A stretch of DNA of 64,000 bases from Paenibacillus sp. CAA11 (GTDB taxonomy: Bacteria; Bacillota; Bacilli; Paenibacillales; Paenibacillaceae), in contig NZ_CP028922.1 in the NCBI RefSeq assembly GCF_003060825.1, positions 4,309,001 through 4,373,000 on the forward strand, given 5' to 3'. A program made the position numbers and the translations under genes. Below, piece after piece: positions 57,153-64,000 of the stretch. How positions within the stretch are numbered: position 1 is the first letter of the stretch; each line of letters starts with the position of its first letter. The notes below the pieces were generated by a model, which did not search any database, was not told where the DNA came from, and worked only from the letters and a program-made list of their open reading frames with translations.

Positions 57153-57842
57153 CTATTTATACAGGGCCTGCCACTTCAGCAGCATGGCCTGATCCCGTTC
57201 CAGAAACTCCTTGAGAAGCATGGCAAGACCGCGATACATCGGGCTATTTGTAGCGGCATACAGCTCATCCGCGAATTTAACGGCCCATTTCATGAGATGA
57301 CTCTCCATAAAAGCCGCCTGCAGCTCGATGTGACGAAGCCGAGACTCCGGCAAACCTTCGGCACACAAGGTTCGATCAGCCATCACCGCCATAAATTCCA
57401 ATTCAAGTGCGATATGATCATCGCGTTCCCCATTTAATTTGTTAAAGGAAATTGCACAACCGCTGTAAAACTCGGAGATATCCGCCCTAATCCGAAATGC
57501 ATCGATCCCCTCAGCTCTTTCGCGAACGAGCGCTTCACTCAGCGGCAGCTTAGGATCAGATCCTACGAACAGGCGCTGATATTCCTGTTGTTCCCGGGTG
57601 CATGCAGCTTGAAGCTCTTCCTTCTCCAGCCCTTCGAAATAAGCGGCCAGCTGCTGTCCGCCGCTGCTCGAAGGAATCAGTCCCTTCCGGTCTGCATAAC
57701 TGCGGTACCGGGCGATAAGAGACAGCCGCGGCGGTCTGACCAGAAAGTCTACTAACAGCTGATATACCCATCCCCTATCTTCCATCCAGCGGGACAGCTT
57801 CTCGTCAGCTTCATTCTGAAATAGTACAGTTGGTATACTCAT
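57153..57842 (-). CDS. TorD/DmsD-family molybdoenzyme chaperone
   Basis: 229-residue all-helical cytosolic protein of the redox-enzyme maturation family, which protects and loads Mo-bisMGD apoenzymes before Tat export. Evidence: EEYQRLFVG-like region (EQQEYQRLFVGSDPKLPLSE), ISEFYSGCAISF, the diagnostic GERDDHIALELEFMAVM, and FMESHLMKWAVKFADEL. GAGGATGAAGA precedes ATG 57842. No target enzyme is in the window; mobA lies next upstream in the same direction. Confidence 0.82.
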   Translation of the reverse strand: MSIPTVLFQNEADEKLSRWMEDRGWVYQLLVDFLVRPPRLSLIARYRSYADRKGLIPSSSGGQQLAAYFEGLEKEELQAACTREQQEYQRLFVGSDPKLPLSEALVRERAEGIDAFRIRADISEFYSGCAISFNKLNGERDDHIALELEFMAVMADRTLCAEGLPESRLRHIELQAAFMESHLMKWAVKFADELYAATNSPMYRGLAMLLKEFLERDQAMLLKWQALYK

Positions 57843-57999
57843 TCTTCATCCTCTCCCTTTGTCTCTGATCATGCGGCAAATCATAGGTGCTGTACCGCAG
57901 CAGCGGCACTTAACTTCAGTTATTGGCCGGCATTGCTCATTGCTCATAAAAGGGGCCTTATCATATAGCAGTTCTCTCACTCTATATTGTATCTCATTG

Positions 58000-58013
58000 T
58001 GAAAGCGCTTTAT
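58000..58013. promoter_or_regulatory. cre-like site between mobA and torD
   Basis: TGAAAGCGCTTTAT fits the CcpA consensus TGWAANCGNTNWCA at 12 of 14 positions and has a perfect AAAGCGCTTT core. It is ~160 bases before torD, so catabolite control of torD is possible. Confidence 0.35.
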
Positions 58014-58041
58014 GACCGTTTGTTTGTCAATTTTCCGAAAT

Positions 58042-58641
58042 CTAAATCTCTTCTTGCCCCCATATGCGGACGGCCTCGTGGTATTCCCTAGGATGATTCA
58101 TGTTATAGATGGCCAAGCTCTCTTCTTGTTCTTCCGGCTGAAGATGGATGACCTCCAGAGTATCCACCCAAGCCATGACTTTGTATTTGCCCGCTTCAAG
58201 CGGTTCGCGGAGGCTGGAGGCTACACGCTTGCGGTATGCGCCCAGCAGCGGGTGAACTCTCCCACCAGCCAGCGTAAGCACCGCATCCACCTCAGGAGGA
58301 GCCTCCAGTGCCTTATCCGCCAGCTTCTTAAGCCAAGAAGCCTGAACAAAGGGCATGTCACAGGCGCTGACCAGACACCATGACGTTCCACAAGCAGATA
58401 ACCCTGCATGGAGTCCCGCCAGCGGTCCGGCTCCAGGATACGCATCCAGAACCTGCGGGAGGCCGAGAAACCGATATGCCTCTCGCCCTTCACCGGCTGC
58501 GACTGTCACTTTCTGTACTGTCTTCCTCAGCTCATCCGCTAGGCGGGCGATCAGCGGACTGCCGGAGAATGGGAGCATCGCCTTATCTTCGCCCATTCGG
58601 GTCGACAAGCCCCCGGCAAGGATCAGACCCTCCATATCCAT
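58042..58641 (-). CDS. mobA: Molybdenum cofactor guanylyltransferase
   Basis: Transfers GMP from GTP to molybdopterin-Mo to give MGD; 199 residues. N-terminal nucleotidyltransferase loop MEGLILAGGLSTRMGEDKAML, GLPQVLDAYPGAGPLAGLHA, CLVSACDMPFVQ and VHPLLGAYRK are diagnostic. AAGGTGGATAA precedes ATG 58641. Together with the TorD-like chaperone it implies a molybdoenzyme elsewhere in the genome. Confidence 0.93.
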   Translation of the reverse strand: MDMEGLILAGGLSTRMGEDKAMLPFSGSPLIARLADELRKTVQKVTVAAGEGREAYRFLGLPQVLDAYPGAGPLAGLHAGLSACGTSWCLVSACDMPFVQASWLKKLADKALEAPPEVDAVLTLAGGRVHPLLGAYRKRVASSLREPLEAGKYKVMAWVDTLEVIHLQPEEQEESLAIYNMNHPREYHEAVRIWGQEEI

Positions 58642-58785
58642 TTATCCACCTTCTTCCTGACTAAAAAATGGAGATTCCCATAAAAGCTGGTTTGTATCCC
58701 TTTCCAAGCCGTGATACATTGTAAGCAAGCACCCCTTTCGGGCAGCTTTGAACTTTGCTACACACAAGGAAAGGAATGTCGGCAA

Positions 58786-59991
58786 TTGCGAAAAGCTAAG
58801 GGAGAACTCCCTCAAATACCAATGGCCTTGGAGCTGCTGCATTTCTTCATTAATGGCACCATGGTTATTTTCGCAGCATTTTTTCAATTGTACCTGCAGG
58901 ATATCGGAATGGACACGGTGGAGATCGGCTGGCTGCTCGCCGCCGGACCTCTAATCTCACTGCTCGCCCATCCCTTTTGGAAATACTGGACAGACCGCAA
59001 GCAGAGCGCCAAGCCGGTGCTATTGCTAATGCTTGCTGGGCTGCTTGTATCCAGCTATCTCTTATTCTCGGTAAGCACCTACCGGATGCTCTACTGGTTC
59101 TTGATCCTGTTCTACTTCTTTCAGGTATCACTGCTCGCTCAGAACAATACGTTTACACTTGACTATACGTCTGCTAAAGGACAGGGGTTTCGCAAATTTC
59201 GGATCTGGGGCTCGATCGGCTGGGCGGTAACCGCTCTAGCGGCCGGACCTTTGATAGACTTAACCCAGCCTTGCGGCTTATCTGCCCTGCTTATCCCTCT
59301 GATCCTTCTGGCCCTTGGCGCTTGCGCCCTGATCCCTGCCCAGCGAAGAGAAGTCGGGACCCCCTGGCTGCATGCCAGGGAGCTTATTGCCGTAGTACGC
59401 AACAAGTACTTTATGACATTCCTGCTGCTGGGCCTGCTTGTGGCCATACCGAACACAATGAATGGCATGTTCATGCCCATCTTTATGCTCGATTTGGGAG
59501 GCTCCAAGCTGTATGTTGGACTGGCTGTCTTCTTGTCAACGATTTTTGAAGCGGCTGTGTTCGTCCTGCTGCGGCGTTTTCTTAGACGCAAGCTCACACA
59601 TCTGCTGGCATGTCTAACCTTGGTCAGCCTGCTGTTCGCTCTGCGCTGGTATCTGATGTCTATCGCAACCGAGCCCCTGCAGATCATCTTGATTCAGCTC
59701 CTGCACTCTGTGACCTTCGGCGGATTTTTCTATGTAGGCTCACAGCTGACCGGCTTGTTCCTGCCCCGGCCTTATCGCTCCTCCGGTCAAGCGGTATACG
59801 CCTTGTTCTGGAGCGGACTATCCGGCGTTTTTGCAGGACTGCTCGGCGGTTGGCTGTTCCTGAACTTCGGGGGCATCACCTTGTACAAAATCTGCCTCAT
59901 GTTCACCCTATGCGGTCTCATCGGCTTTGGCGTCATGTGGTACCATCTGCATCGCCATGGTTATTCACCGCTCCGCTCCTACGAGAACTAA
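58786..59991 (+). CDS. Major facilitator transporter (MFS_1-like/LacY-type)
   Basis: Twelve-helix permease, ~401 residues from TTG 58786. Landmarks: FFINGTMVIFAAFFQLYLQDIG, LAHPFWKYWTDRKQSAK (loop 2-3), GFRKFRIWGSIGWAVTALAAG (typical of the LacY/nucleoside-permease branch), SVTFGGFFYVGSQLTGLFLP, and GVFAGLLGGWLFLNFGG. TTG 58786 is preferred because AAAGGA lies ~10 bases upstream; GTG 58711 gives 25 more residues with no ribosome site, and ATG 58822 is a shorter option. It is divergent from mobA. Substrate unknown; sugar is only a guess. Confidence 0.85.
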   Translation: MRKAKGELPQIPMALELLHFFINGTMVIFAAFFQLYLQDIGMDTVEIGWLLAAGPLISLLAHPFWKYWTDRKQSAKPVLLLMLAGLLVSSYLLFSVSTYRMLYWFLILFYFFQVSLLAQNNTFTLDYTSAKGQGFRKFRIWGSIGWAVTALAAGPLIDLTQPCGLSALLIPLILLALGACALIPAQRREVGTPWLHARELIAVVRNKYFMTFLLLGLLVAIPNTMNGMFMPIFMLDLGGSKLYVGLAVFLSTIFEAAVFVLLRRFLRRKLTHLLACLTLVSLLFALRWYLMSIATEPLQIILIQLLHSVTFGGFFYVGSQLTGLFLPRPYRSSGQAVYALFWSGLSGVFAGLLGGWLFLNFGGITLYKICLMFTLCGLIGFGVMWYHLHRHGYSPLRSYEN

Positions 59992-60009
59992 GGATATGCA
60001 TAAGCAGCT

Positions 60010-60086
60010 AAAAAGACGACTCCCTGCCGTGTGGCTTGCCCTTACCTGTATAGCAAGGGCAGGGCCGCTAAGGAAATCGTCTTTTT
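60010..60086. terminator. Bidirectional terminator between the MFS and HAD genes
   Basis: AAAAAGACGA (60010-60019) pairs with TCGTCTTTTT (60077-60086); a second inner hairpin uses CTTGCCCTT/AAGGGCAG. The A/T ends serve as T-runs for both strands. Confidence 0.8.
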
Positions 60087-60101
60087 AGTTTTATCAGCTG
60101 G

Positions 60102-60803
60102 TTACAGCAATATTTCCCGCAAAGCAGCATAATCCCCCGATACATAATGCGGCTTATGTTCGCTCTCTGCGGAAGCGTTCCGAGGATTGAACCAAATGAC
60201 GCTCCAGCTGGCTCCAAGCGCACCGATAACATCATTTTGCCAAGAGTCGCCAATATACCAGCTCCCCGTTGCTGTAGTTCCCGTCACACGGTTGACATGT
60301 TCAAAAAGCGCTGCATCCGGCTTTCCCATCCCCATGGCCTCAGAAATGAAGATACGCTCCTTAGGAATCAAGCGATCCAGCCCGAGTCCGCGGATCTTAT
60401 TCCACTGATGGACTTCCGGCCCATTCGTAATGACTCCGACAACATGTCCGGCATGCTGCAGGTCGGAGATTAGCTCCACCGCACCTTTATGGGGATAAAT
60501 TTGATACTGGTGCCCGATATAGGCCTCCTGTATGCGTGCTGCTCCCTTCTCATCCAGCTCAATCCCGAGCTCCCGGAACGTAAGCACCATCCGCAGCTCC
60601 CGCATCTTCTCCAGACTAATCTCACCGCTGGTCCACTGTGTCCACAGACTATCGCTGTGGAAGCGCAGCCGCCGGTACAGCTGCTCCATATCCCAGCCGT
60701 CCGCGCGTGCGCCGAACACCTCTTTAACTCCGTCGCGAAATGGAATCAGGTGATCATACAGCGTATCATCCAAATCAAAGAATACAGCCTTGGTTCCACT
60801 CAT
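60102..60803 (-). CDS. HAD-superfamily hydrolase, YjjG/YfnB-like
   Basis: 233-residue cytosolic phosphatase with the HAD motifs: I, FFDLDDTLYD; II, VITNG; III, Lys in GMGKPDAALFEHV; IV, YIGDSWQNDVIGA. The cap is helical (subclass I). Similar proteins are pyrimidine nucleotidases or broad phosphatases. ATG 60803 directly follows the stop of the upstream phosphoesterase gene, so the two are coupled. Confidence 0.88.
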   Translation of the reverse strand: MSGTKAVFFDLDDTLYDHLIPFRDGVKEVFGARADGWDMEQLYRRLRFHSDSLWTQWTSGEISLEKMRELRMVLTFRELGIELDEKGAARIQEAYIGHQYQIYPHKGAVELISDLQHAGHVVGVITNGPEVHQWNKIRGLGLDRLIPKERIFISEAMGMGKPDAALFEHVNRVTGTTATGSWYIGDSWQNDVIGALGASWSVIWFNPRNASAESEHKPHYVSGDYAALREILL

Positions 60804-61322
60804 CTATCTAAATCCCCCTGCAAAAAAGATATGCTCCGCCTCGATTTGTCCACCCTCAATCCGAAGCAGACCCACCGAATAATGAGCTTCCCGCCGCTTA
60901 TCCGTCGGTGAGCCCGGATTGAACAGCAGAATGCCTTCTCTTCGCTCCAGATAGGGCTGGTGAGAATGCCCGAACAGTACAGCCTGAACAGCCTCGCTGG
61001 CAAAAGCCTGAAAAGCCTTGTCTGGCGTGCTCATCCTCCCAAACGGCTCATGGCCGTGGACTAAGCCAAGCTTGACGCCTTCTACCTCAAGCACCTTCTT
61101 CATGCCAAAGCGGCTGATGATCTCTTCCCCGTCATTATTTCCCGCAATGCCCTCAACGGGGGCCAGCTTGAGCAGCTGCTCATAGACCTCCAGCGAAACC
61201 CAATCGCCCAGATGCAGGATGAGATCCACATTCCGAAAGGCCTCCACCAGCTTGGGCGGAAGAGCCGCTGCCATACGGGGCATATGTGTGTCGGATACTA
61301 CACCGATACGCAAGCCTGCCAT
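60804..61322 (-). CDS. YfcE/MJ0936-type metallophosphoesterase
   Basis: 172 residues from ATG 61322 (MAGLRIGVVSDTHMPR) with AGGAGGAGGG upstream; a longer reading to 61409 would run through the glnS terminator. Metal motifs: SDTHMPR, ILHLGDW, GIAGNNDGEEI, LVHGHEPF, FGHSHQPYLER. Likely a phosphodiesterase of unknown substrate. Forms a two-gene unit with the HAD hydrolase. Confidence 0.9.
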   Translation of the reverse strand: MAGLRIGVVSDTHMPRMAAALPPKLVEAFRNVDLILHLGDWVSLEVYEQLLKLAPVEGIAGNNDGEEIISRFGMKKVLEVEGVKLGLVHGHEPFGRMSTPDKAFQAFASEAVQAVLFGHSHQPYLERREGILLFNPGSPTDKRREAHYSVGLLRIEGGQIEAEHIFFAGGFR

Positions 61323-61340
61323 ACTATCCCTCCTCCTCAT

Positions 61341-61392
61341 GAAAAAGGAGCCGTCCCTAAAGTAGGGATCACCTACCTTTGGGACAGCTCCC
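61341..61392 (-). terminator. Terminator of glnS
   Basis: Long imperfect stem (GGAGC-GTCCC-AAAG arms, about 61347-61366 with 61372-61391) around a short loop, followed by TTTTTCA on the minus strand. Confidence 0.85.
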
Positions 61393-61471
61393 CAACTGCT
61401 TTTATTCAATCTAGTCTGCTGTCCTAATAAGACGCTTTGAACTCACTTTAGGGCTATATAGCAGCAGAACC

Positions 61472-63154
61472 TTAAGAGTTCTTAGGCAGCTGGAAAGAGC
61501 TCTTCATGGACACAATCAGGTTAAACACAGGTGCCCCTGGCTTGGAATGCTTCATGTCGACATTGAAATACCCATGGCGGAAGAATTGGAACTTGTCCTC
61601 CGGTTTAGCCTCTTTCAGTCCTGGCTCGACAAAGCCTTGCACGACACGCAGAGAATTGGGATTAATCTGGTCAAGGAAGGTCTTCTCTTCCAGCGTTTCC
61701 TCGTCTGCTTCCTCATCAGCAATCAATGGCTCATACAGGCGGAACTCCGCCGGAACCGCTTGGCTTGCCTCTACCCAGTGAATCGTTCCCTTGACCTTGC
61801 GGCCTGTAAATCCGGTGCCGCTCTTGGTCTCCGGATCGTAGGTGCAGTGAATTTCTGTGACATTGCCTTCCGCATCTTTGATCACTTCATTGCACTTAAT
61901 GAAGTAAGCATGCTTCAAGCGAACCTCATTGCCAGGGAATAGGCGGAAGTACTTGCTTGGCGGATTCTCCATGAAGTCTTCACGCTCAATGTAAATCTCC
62001 CTGGAGAACGGGATTTGGCGAGTGCCCATCTCTTCATTCTCACTGTTATTCTCTGCTTCCAGCATTTCGACCTGTCCTTCCGGATAGTTCGTAATGACAA
62101 CCTTAAGCGGATCCAGCACTGCCATCGTCCGCGGCGCCTTCATCTTCAGATCCTCTCGAATGAAGTGCTCCAGCATCTTCAGGTCTACGATGCCCTGCGC
62201 TTTGGAGATCCCGGCCTCGAAGACGAAGTTCTTGATCGCTTCAGGCGTATATCCGCGGCGGCGAAGCCCGGAAATCGTCGGCATACGCGGATCATCCCAG
62301 CCGTCCACAATACCTTGATCCACCAGCATCTTCAGCTTCCGTTTGCTAGTTACCGTCTGTGCCAGATTCAGGCGTCCAAACTCGTACTGATGCGGAGTGC
62401 TCTCCATCTCAGTCTCTGCAATAACCCAATCATAGAAAGGGCGTTGATCTTCAAACTCGATTGTACACAGAGAGTGAGTTACCCCCTCGATCGCATCCTC
62501 CAGCGGATGAGCGAAGGTGTACATCGGGTAGATGCACCACGCATCTCCGGTGTTATGATGTGTAGCATGGGCGATCCGGTAGATGATCGGGTCCCGCAGA
62601 TTGATGTTCGGAGAAGCCATATCAATCTTGGCCCGCAGCACCTTCTCGCCATCCTTGAATTCGCCGGCTCTCATCCGTTTGAACAGATCCTCGTTCTCTT
62701 CGGCTGAGCGGTCCCGGTAAGGGCTATTCTGACCAGGCTCGGTCAGCGTGCCGCGTGTCTCACGGATCTCGTCGGCGCTTTGATCGTCCACATAAGCCTT
62801 GCCCTTGCGAATCAAGAGCAGGGCACGCTTATACATCTCCTCAAAATAGTCGGAGGCAAAATGAAGCTCTTCCCACTCAAAGCCGAGCCATTTCACATCC
62901 TCCTTGATGGAGTTCACATACTCAACATCTTCCTTCAGCGGGTTAGTGTCGTCAAAACGAAGGTTCGTGCGGCCGCCGAATTCATCGGCAATCGTAAAGT
63001 TGATCCAGATCGCCTTGGCATGTCCGATATGTAGGTAGCCGTTGGGCTCCGGCGGAAACCGGGTAATCACCTTGCCTACCTTGCCGCTCTTCAAATCTTC
63101 CGTAATAATGTTCTTAATAAAATTGGGAGGCGTGCTTGCATGCGTCACAGTCAA
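61472..63154 (-). CDS. glnS: Glutaminyl-tRNA synthetase
   Basis: Class I synthetase charging tRNA-Gln directly; 560 residues. HIGH motif in [58 protein letters not shown], the KMSKS-equivalent [12 protein letters not shown], and the two-part C-terminal anticodon-binding beta-barrel ([13 protein letters not shown] to FRHGYFNVD). GlnRS is uncommon in Bacillota, which mostly use GluRS plus GatCAB. The start is TTG with AAAGG 4 bases away; GTG two codons later is better spaced. No T-box leader found. Single gene with its own promoter and terminator. Confidence 0.96.
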   Translation of the reverse strand: MTVTHASTPPNFIKNIITEDLKSGKVGKVITRFPPEPNGYLHIGHAKAIWINFTIADEFGGRTNLRFDDTNPLKEDVEYVNSIKEDVKWLGFEWEELHFASDYFEEMYKRALLLIRKGKAYVDDQSADEIRETRGTLTEPGQNSPYRDRSAEENEDLFKRMRAGEFKDGEKVLRAKIDMASPNINLRDPIIYRIAHATHHNTGDAWCIYPMYTFAHPLEDAIEGVTHSLCTIEFEDQRPFYDWVIAETEMESTPHQYEFGRLNLAQTVTSKRKLKMLVDQGIVDGWDDPRMPTISGLRRRGYTPEAIKNFVFEAGISKAQGIVDLKMLEHFIREDLKMKAPRTMAVLDPLKVVITNYPEGQVEMLEAENNSENEEMGTRQIPFSREIYIEREDFMENPPSKYFRLFPGNEVRLKHAYFIKCNEVIKDAEGNVTEIHCTYDPETKSGTGFTGRKVKGTIHWVEASQAVPAEFRLYEPLIADEEADEETLEEKTFLDQINPNSLRVVQGFVEPGLKEAKPEDKFQFFRHGYFNVDMKHSKPGAPVFNLIVSMKSSFQLPKNS

Positions 63155-63259
63155 TCAACCTTTCTATGGGTTCCTTTATCTATTTGAAAATGAAGCCTAC
63201 TCGTGAACTGAGCCTGAAGGCAGGACAGCCTGTGCTTCTCAGGGATTTTACTTCTTATA

Positions 63260-63288
63260 AATATAACGATAACCGCAAAATAGTTCAA
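63260..63288 (-). promoter_or_regulatory. SigA promoter of glnS
   Basis: Minus strand: -35 TTGAAC (63283-63288), 17-base spacer, -10 TATATT (63260-63265). Leader to glnS is about 100 bases. Confidence 0.55.
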
Positions 63289-63337
63289 TGCCTAGAGCCT
63301 CACAGGGAGGATATTTATTCCTGCTGCACAGGCAAAG

Positions 63338-63370
63338 AGCGGTGCCTTCAGCTTCCTGAAATGCACCGCT
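63338..63370 (-). terminator. Terminator hairpin of the SDR gene
   Basis: Outer stem AGCGGTGC/GCACCGCT and perfect inner stem TTCAG-CTTC-CTGAA, 24 bases after the SDR stop; weak T-run on the minus strand (CTCTTTG). Confidence 0.65.
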
Positions 63371-63393
63371 TAATGATGATTTTCCCCAGAGAA

Positions 63394-64000
63394 TCAGATC
63401 GCTTCAATGAGACCCCCGTCAACGACAAGTGTCGTACCTGTAATATAGGTGTTGGCGCCGGATAGGAGGAATAGAGCAGCACGTGCGAACTCTTCAGGTG
63501 TGCCGTAACGTCCAAGCGGAATTTTGCTCTGCTCCTGCTCCGAAATGCTCTCCACGGACTGCCCCGATTTCTCAGCCCGGCTCTGATTCAACTCCGCAAT
63601 CCGGTCTGTCTCAATCTTCCCTGGCGCAATCGTGTTGACAAGAATGCTGTAAGGCGCCAGTTCCCGCGACAGCGTCTTCGTGAGCCCTACAATCCCCATC
63701 CGGAAGGTGTTTGAGAGAATAAGCCCTGGAATCGGCTGCTTCACGGAAATGCTGGCAAGGTTCACAATCCTTCCGCCAAGCCCCTTCATATAAGGAAGTA
63801 CCGCCCGGGTTAATCTTACGTAGCTGAGCAGGTTCAGCTCGAAGGCCTTCTGCCAGGCCTCATCATCCAGCTCCTCGAAGGAAGCGGACGGCGGACCGCC
63901 GGCATTGTTCACCAGAATGTCAATCTTCCCGAAGGTTTCCCCCGTATGCTTCACCAAAGCATCAATCTCTTCCTTGCTCGTAATATCCGCCGGATAATAA
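63394..64000 (-). CDS. Short-chain dehydrogenase/reductase, 5' end beyond window
   Basis: About 202 C-terminal residues of an SDR enzyme; the N-terminal GxxxGxG cofactor loop lies beyond base 64000. Visible are IDILVNNAGGPPSASFEEL, LLSYVRLTRAVLPYMKG, GGRIVNLASISVKQPIPGLIL, TLSRELAPYSILVNTIAPGKIETDR, and ALFLLSGANTYITGTTLVVDGG at the end. Where most SDRs have YxxxK, this reads LSNTFRMGIVGLTK, so the catalytic Tyr and Lys are replaced, as in a subgroup annotated as 3-oxoacyl-ACP reductase-like. Activity is therefore uncertain. Frame is open to the window edge. Confidence 0.88.
   Translation of the reverse strand, partial: YYPADITSKEEIDALVKHTGETFGKIDILVNNAGGPPSASFEELDDEAWQKAFELNLLSYVRLTRAVLPYMKGLGGRIVNLASISVKQPIPGLILSNTFRMGIVGLTKTLSRELAPYSILVNTIAPGKIETDRIAELNQSRAEKSGQSVESISEQEQSKIPLGRYGTPEEFARAALFLLSGANTYITGTTLVVDGGLIEAI

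Noticed and set aside
63155..63393. T-box leader upstream of glnS
   Set aside because: The T-box core (AGGGTGG-type sequence with an antiterminator) is not present on the minus strand; only a promoter and the SDR terminator are seen.

Overview
The window looks like one chromosomal stretch of an endospore-forming, Gram-positive Bacillota bacterium, most likely a Paenibacillus or close relative. The evidence is a set of sporulation genes (spoIIID, spoIIQ, spoIID, spoIIR), SLH-domain surface proteins with a csaB-type pyruvyltransferase, AGGAGG-type ribosome sites with many GTG and TTG starts, and a gene order that follows the Bacillus subtilis ywl/atp/murAA/spoIID/mbl/flhOP/fabZ region. The genus is inferred from protein character and synteny, not from a search. 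Most genes lie on the minus strand, so transcription mainly runs from high to low coordinates.

Layout. (1) 1-14.2 kb is a cell-surface block: an abundant-type S-layer gene cut by the window edge, a second large SLH protein, then tagO, tagA, csaB, a DUF5693 membrane protein and a phosphohexomutase. Together these could build and pyruvylate the secondary wall polymer that SLH domains bind; mnaA at 33 kb would supply UDP-ManNAc. (2) 14.3-24.2 kb holds fabZ, an EpuA-like small protein, the flagellar rod-type genes flhP and flhO, mbl, spoIIID, spoIIQ, spoIID, a plus-strand doxX gene, an esterase and murA. (3) 24.5-32.7 kb is a complete ATP synthase operon, atpZ-I-B-E-F-H-A-G-D-C, preceded by a good SigA promoter. 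(4) 32.8-47.2 kb is a housekeeping block: mnaA, upp, glyA, a DUF436 gene, an arginine phosphatase (ywlE), mntP, a DUF72 gene, tsaC/sua5, spoIIR, two tandem rodA/ftsW paralogs, prmC, prfA and ychF. (5) 47.2-48.3 kb is a gene-poor mosaic containing a symmetric multi-palindrome element, an 11-bp-period degenerate tandem array and the 5'-truncated remnant of an AAA ATPase. (6) 48.3-64 kb is accessory and metabolic: fni, cls, a TetR-ykkC-ykkD efflux operon, a TetR-RND pump pair, torD and mobA, an MFS transporter, a HAD hydrolase, a metallophosphoesterase, glnS and the 3' part of an SDR gene.

Sequence-level highlights are: two in-frame, Shine-Dalgarno-equipped starts 25 codons apart on the S-layer gene; SigF-like promoters for spoIIQ and spoIIR and a SigE-like promoter for spoIIID; three similar perfect hairpins in the atpA-atpG intercistronic gap; and the 47.3-48.3 kb mosaic. 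No rRNA, tRNA, CRISPR array or intact insertion sequence was seen. All product names come from reading motifs and comparing remembered family sequences; no database was searched.
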